Shown here in pieces: positions 9,523 to 18,447 of a stretch of 49,944 nt of DNA. The position numbers were made by a program, and so were the translations under genes. The notes under the pieces are model-generated. The model was not told where the DNA came from and did no database searches. It worked only from the letters and a program-made list of their open reading frames with translations. The DNA comes from Acidobacteria bacterium 13_2_20CM_2_57_6 (GTDB taxonomy: Bacteria; Acidobacteriota; Terriglobia; Acidiferrales; UBA7541). Each line of letters starts with the position of its first letter. Within the stretch, counting starts at the first letter, position 1. The stretch lies in NCBI GenBank assembly GCA_001917435.1, contig MNEA01000169.1, forward strand, positions 1 through 49,944, read 5' to 3'.

Positions 9523-10856
9523 GGGAATTGTCCTATGAGCGCCGGATCCAGCTCCTCGCGCTAGCAGCGGGCTTTCCGGGTTCGCTGATCGCCATGATTC
9601 TCCTGTGGCGCGGCAATTATTCTTCCGGCGCAGTCTGGACGCTGGCTTTTTTTATTTTTTCTCTCTGGCTTGGCTTCGCCTTTTCGCTGCGGCACCGCGT
9701 CGTCTTTTCCCTGCAGACGCTTTCGAATCTTCTGGCAGCCCTGCGCGAAGAAGACTTTTCGTTGCGTGCCCGCGGTGCGCGAAGCGACGATGCCATGGGA
9801 GAAGTCATGATCGAAGTGAATGCCCTCGGTGAAGTACTTCGGCAACAGCGCTTGGGCGCATTGGAAGCCAATGCCCTCCTGCGGACCGTGATGGAGGAGA
9901 TTGACCTGGCGGTCTTCACCTTCGACAACACCGGGAAACTGCGGCTGGTCAATCGCGCCGGCGAACGCCTGCTGGGCCGGCCGGAAGAACGCCTGCTGGG
10001 ATTTACCGCGGAAGAACTCGGGCTCGGGGCGTGTCTCGAAGGAGAAGCCGCGCACACCATGGAGCTGGCTTTTCCTGGCGGTTCGGGGCGCTGGGGGATG
10101 CGTCGCGGGACCTTTCGCCAGGGAGGTTTGCCTCATCACCTCGTCGTGCTGACCGATTTGAGCCGCACACTGCGTGACGAAGAGCGCAAAGCGTGGCAAC
10201 GGCTCATTCGCGTTCTTGGGCATGAATTGAACAATTCGCTCGCGCCGATTCAGTCTGTCGCTCAAGGTTTGGAGAGTGGACTTCTTAACGCCTCCAAGTC
10301 TTCCGAATTGCAAAGTGAAGCGTCCGCCTCGATCTTGGATGATTTGCGGCAGGGCCTTGGCATCATTCGTTCTCGCACCGAAGCGCTTGGGCGGTTCATG
10401 GCGGCGTACGCGCAACTGGCAAGGCTGCCACAGCCGAAGCTGCTGCCGGTAAACGTATCGGAATGGATAGGCCGAACGGTGAAACTTGAGACACGCGTGA
10501 AGGTCAACGTCTCGAAAGGGCCGGACGCGGTCATATCGGCCGACGCCGACCAACTGGAGCAGCTGCTGATCAACCTGGTCCGCAATGCGGCGGATGCGAC
10601 GCTGGAAACCGGCGGCTCGGTTCAGGTGGGCTGGTCTCGGAAAGGCGCGCACCTCGATGTATGGGTGATCGATGAAGGTCCAGGCCTGCCCAATACGTCG
10701 AACCTGTTCGTTCCCTTCTTTACCACCAAGCCGGGCGGGTCCGGGATTGGATTGGTTCTGAGCCGGCAGATTGCTGAAGCTCATGGCGGAGAGTTAACTC
10801 TAAAGAACCGCTCTGATGCGCGAGGCTGCAGGGCCTTGCTTCGACTTCCCGTTTGA
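9519..10856 (+). CDS. membrane sensor histidine kinase (NtrB/NtrY-like)
   Basis: A 445-residue kinase with two membrane helices (about residues 10-30 and 37-57) joined by a very short loop, a HAMP-like linker (to about 110), a PAS domain (about 115-215), a dimerisation helix with the phospho-acceptor in HELNNSLAPI (H235), and an HATPase domain with N-box (INLVRNAADAT), G1 (DEGPGLPN) and G2 (GGSGIGLVLSRQIAEAHGG). The HELNN form is usual in NtrY-type kinases. With almost no periplasmic loop it probably senses a membrane or cytoplasmic cue through the PAS domain. It is translationally coupled to the response regulator through ATGA at 9519-9522. Confidence 0.92.
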   Translation: MRELSYERRIQLLALAAGFPGSLIAMILLWRGNYSSGAVWTLAFFIFSLWLGFAFSLRHRVVFSLQTLSNLLAALREEDFSLRARGARSDDAMGEVMIEVNALGEVLRQQRLGALEANALLRTVMEEIDLAVFTFDNTGKLRLVNRAGERLLGRPEERLLGFTAEELGLGACLEGEAAHTMELAFPGGSGRWGMRRGTFRQGGLPHHLVVLTDLSRTLRDEERKAWQRLIRVLGHELNNSLAPIQSVAQGLESGLLNASKSSELQSEASASILDDLRQGLGIIRSRTEALGRFMAAYAQLARLPQPKLLPVNVSEWIGRTVKLETRVKVNVSKGPDAVISADADQLEQLLINLVRNAADATLETGGSVQVGWSRKGAHLDVWVIDEGPGLPNTSNLFVPFFTTKPGGSGIGLVLSRQIAEAHGGELTLKNRSDARGCRALLRLPV

Positions 10857-10894
10857 TGCCCATTTCACTTACCAGGAGAACCTGACGAGGATAC

Positions 10895-10923
10895 GTCCCG
10901 ACCTTGTTGGAAGGGACTCTTTT
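10895..10923 (+). terminator. possible weak terminator after the two-component operon
   Basis: GTCCC (10895-10899) pairs with GGGAC (10913-10917) and is followed by TCTTTT. The stem is only five strong pairs with some inner pairing, so support is modest. Its place between convergent genes is suitable. Confidence 0.3.
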
Positions 10924-11554
10924 ACGTCCCCGTGGGGCTTTGCAGACTGCCCTTCAACTCAAGCTCGATTTCGACCGAGTGGTTGACCCTGAGGAAGAAG
11001 TTGCCCGGATTCTTGAGGCCCCAATCAATGAATGGCACATTGAACTTCGCAGTGCCCGTCCAGTGATCTCCGGCGAATTCCGCCTGGACAGGGACGGTCA
11101 GTTCATGTTCGCTGCCATGTAGTACAAAAAGTCCGTGAACTTGAACATTAGAAATTCCTTGTGGCGTGATTTTCCCTTCCACATGGTCAGGCCGGAAAAT
11201 GACTTCCGCGTATTTACCGCTTTCGAGAACCTCTTTGTGCATTTTCTTGTCGCGTCCATCGTTGCCGCTATTCCCGCTGGTCGCGTCCACGATGATTTCG
11301 CCGCTAGCCTTTCCTGTCGACGTGTCCACTTGGAGATTTCCTTTCTTAAACGCAAATGATCCGTGGACGGTGTGAACTGTGCTCTCAAGCGTCCAGTGCA
11401 CTTTGCTCTGAACGGGATCGATCCCGAGAATAATCTCGTTGGCGGCAGTCTGGGGCGCAGCGTGCTGCGGCAGAGCACTGAGCACCAGCACAGTCACTGG
11501 CGCTGCCACCAGAAAATAGCAGACCGCCACGAGACGGCTTCGAGACCAATTCAT
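10922..11554 (-). CDS. secreted YceI-family lipid-binding-like protein
   Basis: A 210-residue protein with a signal peptide (about residues 1-35, hydrophobic core CYFLVAAPVTVLVLSAL). The mature part has the YceI pattern: an opening strand ending KVHWTLESTVHTVHGSF, a middle GEIIVDATSGNSGN...DKKMHKEVLESGKYAEVIF, then LFVLHGSEHELTVPV. YceI proteins are beta-barrels that bind long isoprenoid or fatty chains. The stretch DKKMHKEVLE is where the family usually has R..H......F. It is convergent with the kinase and 16 bases downstream of the flavoprotein gene, so probably co-transcribed with it. Confidence 0.88.
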   Translation of the reverse strand: MNWSRSRLVAVCYFLVAAPVTVLVLSALPQHAAPQTAANEIILGIDPVQSKVHWTLESTVHTVHGSFAFKKGNLQVDTSTGKASGEIIVDATSGNSGNDGRDKKMHKEVLESGKYAEVIFRPDHVEGKITPQGISNVQVHGLFVLHGSEHELTVPVQAEFAGDHWTGTAKFNVPFIDWGLKNPGNFFLRVNHSVEIELELKGSLQSPTGT

Positions 11555-11570
11555 CTTGCGTCCTCTCGAT

Positions 11571-12677
11571 TCACGCCGTCAGAAACTGCCAACCAAGGCG
11601 TAAGCTTGTGGCTACCAGGAATTCCGGGGAGAATTCTCCCACGTGCAGTGCCAGCAGCCGGGCGAACAGGTCGGGCTCTTTAGCGAGACAGCGCAGCGCG
11701 CGCCTTCTTAAGGAGGGAAAGCGATCCAGCAGGAGCAGGAGCCGGCTCATGAAATTCGGACGTTTTGCGAGTTGGCGATGCACCCGTTGGTAACTTTCAA
11801 GATTTCCGCTGCCTAATGCATCAGCAAGAGCTATAGCCTGCTGAAAACTTAAACAAAGTCCTTCTCCCGTGATAGCGTCAACACTTCCCGACGCGTCCCC
11901 TATTAATGCGATATTCCCGCGGTAGACGTGATTCAGGCTGCGGGTCATGGTCACGGCGCCTCGCTCCGTGGTGCTTGACTGCGCATGGCGTAAATAGCTA
12001 GCCAGCTTGGGAAACTCCTTCCAAGCATCCTGGAGGCGCATCCGAGGATCGCGCGAAATCAGGGCGACGCAAATCTCACTGGTGCTTAGCGGCGTGACGT
12101 ACACCTGCGCTTTTTGGCCCCAATGAACCTCCATACAATCGGTCCAGGCTTTCCGCCGAAAGTGTCTTCTTTGCGCAAACCGGGTTTGCCGGCGTGTCTT
12201 GGTGTCCAGCCCAATCCAACGCCTTACGCGGGAGTGGATCCCGTCGGCTCCGACAATCCATCTCGCTTTCACGAACGAATCACCAACGATGGCGCCGTCG
12301 GGACGCAAACCATTGACGGGTGCGTTCCATAGTAGTGTGACTCCGCACTCCTGCGCTCGTTCGACCATTTTTTGGTGGAGGACCGTTCGACGCACGCCGA
12401 ATCCGCCAGCGCGTGAGAAATCAGCTTCTACCGAGGTCGCGGCGTCGACAAATCGGACCCCGCGAAAAACCCGTCCATCGTCTGGGCAAATCGCCACGCC
12501 AAGGTGGTGCAGCGCCGCCATAGTGTCCGGCATGAGGCCTTCACCGCAAGCTTTGTCAATGGGAGGCTTTGCGCCGTCGGTGACGGTAACATCGAAACCC
12601 TTCATTCGCGCGGCGATGGCCGCCGCCAATCCTCCAGGTCCTCCGCCTATGACCAATACACCAGTAGCTTCCCTCAC
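11571..12677 (-). CDS. FAD-dependent oxidoreductase (geranylgeranyl reductase-like)
   Basis: A 368-residue flavoprotein with the FAD dinucleotide motif VLVIGGGPGGLAAAIAA at the N-terminus, ACGEGLMPD shortly after, the middle VGADGIHSRVRR motif, and the second FAD contact IALIGDASGSVDAITGEGL. This is the order of the GG-reductase/PHBH-like superfamily, which reduces isoprenoid double bonds or hydroxylates aromatics. Exact substrate cannot be read. Being next to a YceI protein, whose family binds isoprenoids, is consistent with a lipid or quinone role, but that is inference. Confidence 0.82.
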   Translation of the reverse strand: MREATGVLVIGGGPGGLAAAIAARMKGFDVTVTDGAKPPIDKACGEGLMPDTMAALHHLGVAICPDDGRVFRGVRFVDAATSVEADFSRAGGFGVRRTVLHQKMVERAQECGVTLLWNAPVNGLRPDGAIVGDSFVKARWIVGADGIHSRVRRWIGLDTKTRRQTRFAQRRHFRRKAWTDCMEVHWGQKAQVYVTPLSTSEICVALISRDPRMRLQDAWKEFPKLASYLRHAQSSTTERGAVTMTRSLNHVYRGNIALIGDASGSVDAITGEGLCLSFQQAIALADALGSGNLESYQRVHRQLAKRPNFMSRLLLLLDRFPSLRRRALRCLAKEPDLFARLLALHVGEFSPEFLVATSLRLGWQFLTA

Positions 12678-12870
12678 GCGCTCTCCGTGAATTGCTTCTT
12701 CTCTCGGTGACCGATTCGCATTTTGTTAGATGTCAAGGAACAACGGGAGATGCCCGCGGTCCCACAATTCCGCCACGCGCATCTGCCGGGAAGGAATCTG
12801 AGGGAGCTGTCGCGAAACCAGTTGCATAAGCCAGTTTTATCTGATTTAACATAAGTATTAATTTGACTCA

Positions 12871-12899
12871 TTGACTTGCCGGCCTCATCCTGCTACTTT
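12871..12899 (+). promoter_or_regulatory. candidate sigma-70 promoter of the ilv operon
   Basis: TTGACT at 12871-12876 matches the -35 box in five of six positions. TACTTT follows at 12894-12899 after a 17-base spacer, a weaker -10 box. Initiation would fall near 12906, just before the leader peptide start at 12915, as expected for an attenuated operon. A second TTGACT at 12863 has no good -10 partner. Confidence 0.45.
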
Positions 12900-12914
12900 G
12901 GATGGCGAACAGAT

Positions 12915-13034
12915 ATGCTTTCTCTCGCCATCACAAACGATCGGACTCCTTCAAGGCGCAGGAATGCCCAAATCGTAGACCCGATTGTGGTACGAATTAT
13001 TCCCGTTCCCGTAAGGGGGACAACAGGCGGATGA
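12915..13034 (+). CDS. ilvL: ilv operon leader peptide (39 residues)
   Basis: An ATG at 12915 opens a 39-codon frame ending at TGA 13032-13034. Its second half reads QIVDPIVVRIIPVPV, so nine of fifteen consecutive codons are Ile or Val, followed by RGTTGG. The frame stops inside the first strand of the antiterminator hairpin and the first enzyme gene of valine/isoleucine synthesis follows 126 bases later. This is the arrangement of branched-chain attenuation leaders: slow decoding of Ile/Val codons lets the antiterminator form. No leucine codons lie in the control stretch, although two occur near the start. The ribosome-binding site is poor (GGATGG at 12900-12905). Named by function, not by similarity to the E. 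coli peptide. Confidence 0.8.
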   Translation: MLSLAITNDRTPSRRRNAQIVDPIVVRIIPVPVRGTTGG

Positions 13035-13106
13035 TGGCGGCCTAGTACAGCATCACCGGGAGCTTCGAGGCCATCATCCAGACGTAGATGATGGCCTTAT
13101 TTTTTC
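13029..13106 (+). promoter_or_regulatory. ilv transcription attenuator: antiterminator and terminator hairpins
   Basis: Two alternative stems share one strand. Antiterminator: GGATGATGG (13029-13037) pairs with CCATCATCC (13071-13079), and CCT (13041-13043) with AGG (13068-13070). Terminator: AGGCCATCATC (13068-13078) pairs perfectly with GATGATGGCCT (13087-13097) across an 8-base loop and is followed by TATTTTTTC. The leader stop codon lies within the first antiterminator strand, so a ribosome that reaches the stop would block that stem and free the terminator. Confidence 0.85.
13068..13106 (+). terminator. intrinsic terminator within the ilv leader
   Basis: A perfect 11-bp stem, AGGCCATCATC / GATGATGGCCT, with loop CAGACGTA and a following T-rich tract TATTTTTTC (13098-13106). 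It stands 55 bases before the ilvD start and is the strongest intrinsic terminator seen in the window. Confidence 0.85.
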
Positions 13107-13160
13107 GGGACCTGGAATTCTAAGGATGGAGCACTCGATGGCCATCGAAGGAACCGTACA

Positions 13161-14891
13161 GTGAGCGACACTTTGCCCAAACCGCGCAGCCGAGCGTTAA
13201 TTGAAGGCGCAAACCGCGCGGGTGCACGCGCCATGCTTCGCGCTTCCGGTCTCAAGGATGATGACTTCAAGAAGCCGCTTATCGGCGTGGCGAACACCTG
13301 GATAGAGATTGGTCCCTGCAACTATCACCTCCGTGAGCTCGCTCAACATGTGAAGGAAGGAATTCGCGCCGCCGGCGGAACTCCTCTGGAGTTCAACACA
13401 GTTTCGATCTCGGACGGCATCACCATGGGCACGGAAGGCATGCGCGCCTCCCTGGTCAGCCGTGAAGTCATCGCCGATTCCATCGAGCTCGTTACGCGCG
13501 GGAATCTCTTCGATGCGCTGGTGGTTCTTGTCGGCTGCGACAAGACGATTCCCGGCGGGATCATGGCCTTGGCTCGGCTAAATATTCCCGGCCTCATTCT
13601 CTATGGCGGCTCGATTGCTCCTGGTCAGTATGAAGGCCACTCCGTCACAATTCAGGACGTCTATGAAGCGATCGGCAAGCACGCGCGCGGCGGAATGACC
13701 GACGCTGAGCTCAAGTCTCTCGAATGCGCGGCATGTCCCGGTGCCGGCGCGTGCGGCGGACAATTCACCGCGAACACGATGGCGCTGGTCTGCGAATTCC
13801 TGGGAATTGCGCCCATGGGACTCTCCAGCATTCCCGCGACGGATAAAGGAAAGGGGGCGGCTGGCCGCCGCGCGGGCGAGTTCGTGCTCGAACTTCTTCG
13901 CCGCGACCTCACTCCCTCGAAAATTATTACCAAGGCCGCGATTGAAAACGCCATCGCCGGAGTCGCCGCCACCGGTGGCTCGACAAACGCCGTGCTGCAT
14001 CTTCTGGCGATCGCCAATGAGGCGAAAATTCCTCTGTCGATTGACGATTTTGACCGCATTAGTTCGCGCGTGCCGATTATTGCGGATCTCAAGCCCGGAG
14101 GACGATTTGTCGCTACCGATCTCTACGCAGCAGGCGGCACTGCGCTCGTCGCAAAGCGCCTGCTTGAAGCTGGATTGCTCCGCGGAGATGCCCTCACCGT
14201 CACTGGAAGCACTCTCGCCGAAGAGGCGGCCAAGGCCAAGGAAACGCCATCGCAAGAAGTCGTCCGCAAACTCAATGCACCTCTCAAGCCCACTGGCGGG
14301 CTCGTCATCCTGAAAGGAAATATCGCTCCCGAGGGCTGCGTGATTAAAGTGGCGGGGCACAACCTTCAGAGTTTCCGAGGGCCCGCGCGAGTATTCGACA
14401 ACGAAGAAGCGGCCTTCGCTGCCGTCGAGCAAGGCGCCATTAAGGCCGGGGATGTAATCGTCATTCGGTATGAGGGACCAAAAGGTGGCCCGGGCATGCG
14501 GGAGATGCTGGCGGTTACCGCCGCGCTGGTTGGCGCCGGTCTGGGCGATTCTGTGGCTTTACTCACGGATGGACGATTCTCCGGCGCTACACACGGCCTT
14601 ATGGCCGGCCACGTCGCCCCCGAGGCCGCCAATGGCGGGCCGATCGCAGCTATCGCTGACGGCGACACCATCATCTTCGACATCCCCAAGCGTCAACTGA
14701 GCCTCGATCTTAGCGCAGCAGAGATTCAGAAGCGTCTTGCCGCGTGGAAACCACCCCAGCCGCGCTTTACGAGCGGGGTCATGGCCAAGTACGCCCTGCT
14801 CGTTTCTTCTTCGTCTCTGGGCGCGGTTACGGCCGTGCCGGCAACTTTTTCCGGGCCAGTCGCGGCTGGCTCGTATGCGAGGACTTCATGA
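13161..14891 (+). CDS. ilvD: dihydroxy-acid dehydratase
   Basis: A 576-residue enzyme that dehydrates 2,3-dihydroxyisovalerate and 2,3-dihydroxy-3-methylvalerate to the 2-oxo acids, the third shared step of valine and isoleucine synthesis. Family signatures are clear: GCDKTIPGG and [21 protein letters not shown] with the iron-sulfur cysteines, GGSTNAVLH, and the C-terminal GGPGMREML and [12 protein letters not shown] blocks. Length is normal. The start is GTG 13161 ([10 protein letters not shown]) with GAAGGAA about 8 bases upstream. It is the first structural gene after the attenuator and its stop overlaps ilvB by four bases. Confidence 0.97.
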   Translation: MSDTLPKPRSRALIEGANRAGARAMLRASGLKDDDFKKPLIGVANTWIEIGPCNYHLRELAQHVKEGIRAAGGTPLEFNTVSISDGITMGTEGMRASLVSREVIADSIELVTRGNLFDALVVLVGCDKTIPGGIMALARLNIPGLILYGGSIAPGQYEGHSVTIQDVYEAIGKHARGGMTDAELKSLECAACPGAGACGGQFTANTMALVCEFLGIAPMGLSSIPATDKGKGAAGRRAGEFVLELLRRDLTPSKIITKAAIENAIAGVAATGGSTNAVLHLLAIANEAKIPLSIDDFDRISSRVPIIADLKPGGRFVATDLYAAGGTALVAKRLLEAGLLRGDALTVTGSTLAEEAAKAKETPSQEVVRKLNAPLKPTGGLVILKGNIAPEGCVIKVAGHNLQSFRGPARVFDNEEAAFAAVEQGAIKAGDVIVIRYEGPKGGPGMREMLAVTAALVGAGLGDSVALLTDGRFSGATHGLMAGHVAPEAANGGPIAAIADGDTIIFDIPKRQLSLDLSAAEIQKRLAAWKPPQPRFTSGVMAKYALLVSSSSLGAVTAVPATFSGPVAAGSYARTS

Positions 14892-16600
14892 AGCTTACTG
14901 GTGCAGAAATTCTTTGCGAATCGCTCACGCGTCTGGGCGTGCGCGAGATCTTTGGTTATCCCGGCGGCGCGATTCTGCCGGTCTATGATGCACTTGGTAA
15001 ATCGAAGCTGCACCACGTCCTCGTGCGCCACGAACAGGGCGCCACGCACATGGCCGATGGCTACGCGCGCGCCAGCGGTGGCATCGGCGTGGCCATGGCC
15101 ACCTCCGGCCCGGGCGCAACCAACATGGTTACCGGCATAGCCACGGCCATGATGGACTCATCTCCGGTGGTCTGCATTACGGGCCAGGTTAGTAGCAAAG
15201 TGCTGGGCTCCGACGCATTTCAAGAAATCGATATCACGGGCATCACCATGCCCATCACCAAGCACAACGTGGTTATCACCAAAGCCGAGGACATTGCCCG
15301 CACTATTCGTGAAGCTTTCTTGATCGCCAACGGCGGTCGTCCGGGCCCCGTGCTTGTCGACATCACGAAAGATGCGCAGCAAGCTTCCGCTGACTTCAAC
15401 TGGGAAGCATCTGAGCCAAAACTTCCGCCCAAGCGCCTGCGCAACAATCACGATCAGGCTGAATTCGACCGCGCCGTCGAAATGTTGAACACCGCCAAGC
15501 GCCCCATCATTCTCGCCGGTCACGGCATTATGGTTTCCGGCGCGATGCGCGCCTTCGAGCAGTTCGTTCGCGCCGGCAATTATCCCGTGGCCATGACGCT
15601 CCTTGGCATCGGCTGCTTCCCTGCCAATGATCCGCTGAACCTCGGCATGATGGGCATGCACGGTGAAGCCTGGGTGAACAACGCGATTCAGGAAGCCGAC
15701 CTCCTCATTGCCGTCGGCATGCGCTTCGATGACCGCGTCACCGGAGACCTGCGCACGTACGCCAAAAGCGCGCGGAAGATTCACATTGAGATCGACCGTG
15801 CCGAAATCAACAAAAACGTAAGAGTTGACGTGGCCCTCATCGGCGATGCGCGTGAAGTACTCGAAAAGCTCACGCCCCACACTGAAACTCGCGACCATGG
15901 CGCGTGGATCAACCATATCGCCGAACTGAAGGGCGATTCAGCGGTGCGTGATATCCAGAGCTTGCCCGACAACGGCCACCTATACGCCGCACACGTCATC
16001 AACGATATCTGGAAAGAAACCGGCGGCGAGGCGATCGTCGTCACCGACGTGGGCCAGCATCAGATGTGGGAAGCGCAGTATTACCATCACAATCGTCCCC
16101 GCACGCTGATCACTTCCGGAGGACTCGGCACCATGGGTTTTGCCCTTCCGGCCGCCATCGGTGCAAAGTTCGCGAGACCCGGTTCCGAAGTTTGGGTCGT
16201 CGTGGGTGACGGCGGATTCCAGATGACTATGAGCGAGCTGGCCACCATCGTCCAGGAGAAGATCAACGTCAAGATCGCTATCATCAACAACGGCTACCTC
16301 GGCATGGTTCGCCAGTGGCAGGAATTCTTCTACGACAAGCGCTACGTGGCCACCCCGCTCGTTGCGCCGGATTTTGCCGCGCTAGCCAATGCCTTTGGCA
16401 TACGCGGGGAACGCGTCACCAAGCGCGCTGAAGTCGTGCCCATCATCCAGTCCGCGCGCGAATCGGACGAAACCGTGCTGATCGACTTCCGTGTCGAGCA
16501 GGAGGATTCCGTTTATCCCATGGTTGCCGCGGGCGCTTCCTTGAGCGACATGATTCGGCGGCCGAACAATCCGCTGGTTGAAACGGCGACAGAGCCGTAG
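14888..16600 (+). CDS. ilvB: acetolactate synthase, large (catalytic) subunit
   Basis: A 570-residue ThDP enzyme that joins pyruvate with pyruvate or 2-oxobutyrate, the first common step of the pathway. It has the catalytic glutamate in RHEQGA, the GSDAFQE and FDDRVTG blocks, and the ThDP/Mg motif [11 protein letters not shown]...[16 protein letters not shown] 14888 is chosen because it overlaps the ilvD stop as ATGA; the frame is open further upstream inside ilvD, but those residues do not look like acetolactate synthase. It is followed after 17 bases by its regulatory subunit. Confidence 0.96.
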   Translation: MKLTGAEILCESLTRLGVREIFGYPGGAILPVYDALGKSKLHHVLVRHEQGATHMADGYARASGGIGVAMATSGPGATNMVTGIATAMMDSSPVVCITGQVSSKVLGSDAFQEIDITGITMPITKHNVVITKAEDIARTIREAFLIANGGRPGPVLVDITKDAQQASADFNWEASEPKLPPKRLRNNHDQAEFDRAVEMLNTAKRPIILAGHGIMVSGAMRAFEQFVRAGNYPVAMTLLGIGCFPANDPLNLGMMGMHGEAWVNNAIQEADLLIAVGMRFDDRVTGDLRTYAKSARKIHIEIDRAEINKNVRVDVALIGDAREVLEKLTPHTETRDHGAWINHIAELKGDSAVRDIQSLPDNGHLYAAHVINDIWKETGGEAIVVTDVGQHQMWEAQYYHHNRPRTLITSGGLGTMGFALPAAIGAKFARPGSEVWVVVGDGGFQMTMSELATIVQEKINVKIAIINNGYLGMVRQWQEFFYDKRYVATPLVAPDFAALANAFGIRGERVTKRAEVVPIIQSARESDETVLIDFRVEQEDSVYPMVAAGASLSDMIRRPNNPLVETATEP

Positions 16601-16617
16601 GAGAATTCGAGAAAAAC

Positions 16618-17160
16618 ATGCAAACACTTGTCGCCTATGTCGAAAACAAACCTGGCGTGCTGAATCGCGTCTCTTCCCTGGCGCGGCGGCTGGCTATCAA
16701 TATCGATTCGCTCACCGTTGGTCCAACGGAGAATGAGGAAATTGCCCGCATGACCATCGTGGCGCATACGGATGAACGAGGCGCGCATCGCCTGGAAGCC
16801 AGCCTTGAAAAACTCGTCGACGTTTTGCTTGCAGAGAATATCTCCACCCGAGCGCTGCTTGAGCGGGACCTGGCTTTGATTAAAGTCTCTGCCGATCAGC
16901 AGAACCGCCCCCACCTGATGGAATTGATCAAGGTCTTTCGCGCGCGTGTCGTGGACGTCGCTCCGGAATCGCTCATCATTGAGGTTTCGGGCACTGTCGA
17001 TAAGATTGATGGCTTGCTCGAAGTCCTTCGGCCTTTCGGTGTGCTGGAGATGGCCCGCACCGGCCGGATTTCCATGACCCGCGGCGGCGATTTGTTGCAG
17101 CCACCGGCCGCGGAACCCGTAAACTCCGAACTCGAATCCGCCAGCTCCAACGTAACGTGA
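16618..17160 (+). CDS. ilvN: acetolactate synthase, small (regulatory) subunit
   Basis: A 180-residue protein with an N-terminal ACT domain (TLVAYVENKPGVLNRVSSLA, then RLAINIDSLTVGPTE) and the C-terminal small-subunit domain (FRARVVDVAPESLIIEVSG...DGLLEVLRPFGVLEMARTG). It binds the ilvB product and confers valine feedback control. Length is that of the longer IlvH/IlvN type. The gene name is given by position; ilvH would be equally fitting. Confidence 0.95.
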   Translation: MQTLVAYVENKPGVLNRVSSLARRLAINIDSLTVGPTENEEIARMTIVAHTDERGAHRLEASLEKLVDVLLAENISTRALLERDLALIKVSADQQNRPHLMELIKVFRARVVDVAPESLIIEVSGTVDKIDGLLEVLRPFGVLEMARTGRISMTRGGDLLQPPAAEPVNSELESASSNVT

Positions 17161-17282
17161 TTGCACTCGGGATGAAGCGACACTTGTGAATATCCGGACG
17201 CCTGGCGCGGACGTCCCTAAAACAATCCCGCGCTATTGAAACGATTGCTTGGCCCACGCAGTGGCCGACGAGAGGAAAAAGA

Positions 17283-18320
17283 ATGGCAAATCTCTATTAC
17301 GACAATTCCGCGGATATTTCCCTGATCCAGGCCAAGAAAGTCGCGATCATTGGCTACGGCTCGCAGGGCCATGCGCACGCGCTCAATCTTCGCGACAGCG
17401 GAGTCTCCGTCCGCGTCGGCCTCCACGAAGGGAGCGCCTCTCGTGCCAAGGCGGAAAAGGCAGGCTTGACCGTCAACACGCCCGCGGAAACCGCCGCCTG
17501 GGCGGACGTCATCATGATTCTTGTTCCGGACACCAAGCAGCCGAAGCTATATCGCGATGCCATCGAGCCCAATCTCAAGCCCGGCAAGACACTGATGTTC
17601 GCGCACGGGTTCAATATTCGTTTCGGCACGATCAAGCCGCCGGCCGCCGTCGATGTCTCCATGATCGCTCCAAAGGCACCCGGCCATCGCGTTCGCGAGG
17701 TCTTCACGGAAGGCGGAGGAACGCCTGCGCTCCTGGCCGTTGAACAGGATGCCAGCGGCTCGGCGAAAGCGCTTGCCCTCGCCTACGCCAAGGGACTCGG
17801 CTGCACGCGCGCCGGCGTTCTGGAAACCACTTTTACTGAAGAGACTGAGACCGATCTCTTTGGCGAACAGGCGGTACTTTGCGGTGGCGTGAGTGAATTG
17901 ATCAAAGCAGGCTTCGAGACGCTCACGGAAGCAGGCTACCAGCCCGAAGTCGCCTACTTCGAATGCCTCCACGAGCTCAAGCTCATCGTTGACCTGATTT
18001 ATCGCGGCGGACTCAGCTACATGCGCTACTCCGTCAGCGACACGGCCGAGCAAGGCGATTATTCCGCCGGACCGCGCATCATCACCAAACAGACGCGCGA
18101 AGAGATGCGTAAGATCCTCGCGGAGATTCGCAACGGCACTTTCGCAAAGGCCTGGATCGCAGAGAATGAAAAAGGCTGCCCCAATTTTCTCGCCACGCGC
18201 CAGCGCGAGCAGCAAAACCCTATCGAGCAACTCGGTCCGAAACTTCGCGCCATGATGCCCTTCTTGCAGCCCATAATCGCGCCCGGACTTGAGAGCAAAG
18301 CGGCGGCATCGAAAAAATAG
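17283..18320 (+). CDS. ilvC: ketol-acid reductoisomerase
   Basis: A 345-residue class I enzyme that isomerises and reduces acetolactate or acetohydroxybutyrate with NAD(P)H and Mg. It has the nucleotide motif [17 protein letters not shown], the cofactor loop [14 protein letters not shown], and metal ligands in [10 protein letters not shown] and [13 protein letters not shown]. Start ATG 17283 with GAGGAAAAAG upstream. It lies 122 bases after ilvN and completes a contiguous three-step branched-chain unit; ilvE and the leu genes are not in the window. Confidence 0.97.
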   Translation: MANLYYDNSADISLIQAKKVAIIGYGSQGHAHALNLRDSGVSVRVGLHEGSASRAKAEKAGLTVNTPAETAAWADVIMILVPDTKQPKLYRDAIEPNLKPGKTLMFAHGFNIRFGTIKPPAAVDVSMIAPKAPGHRVREVFTEGGGTPALLAVEQDASGSAKALALAYAKGLGCTRAGVLETTFTEETETDLFGEQAVLCGGVSELIKAGFETLTEAGYQPEVAYFECLHELKLIVDLIYRGGLSYMRYSVSDTAEQGDYSAGPRIITKQTREEMRKILAEIRNGTFAKAWIAENEKGCPNFLATRQREQQNPIEQLGPKLRAMMPFLQPIIAPGLESKAAASKK

Positions 18321-18393
18321 CGCTCGAGCGCGCCAATTCTCGAACTCTGATCTGTCCGCAGTATTCAGGTCCCCATCTCGCCCGGACTCGGCT

Positions 18394-18415
18394 ATCATGT
18401 CCGCCTCGACATGAT
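18394..18415. repeat. 8-bp inverted repeat after ilvC
   Basis: ATCATGTC (18394-18401) and GACATGAT (18408-18415) form a perfect stem with a 6-base loop. No T-run follows on either strand, so it is not a standard terminator. It could be an operator for the downstream gene or a transcript-end hairpin. Confidence 0.4.
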
Positions 18416-18447
18416 TAGGCGTTAAATCTCCGAAAAGGAATCCTTGC

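Noticed and set aside
13087..13160. Riboswitch (for example T-box) before ilvD
   Set aside because: There is no T-box sequence or specifier stem; the Ile/Val peptide and the two competing hairpins explain the region.
18394..18415. Hairpin after ilvC as the ilv operon terminator
   Set aside because: The stem is good but there is no T-run, so it is listed only as an inverted repeat.
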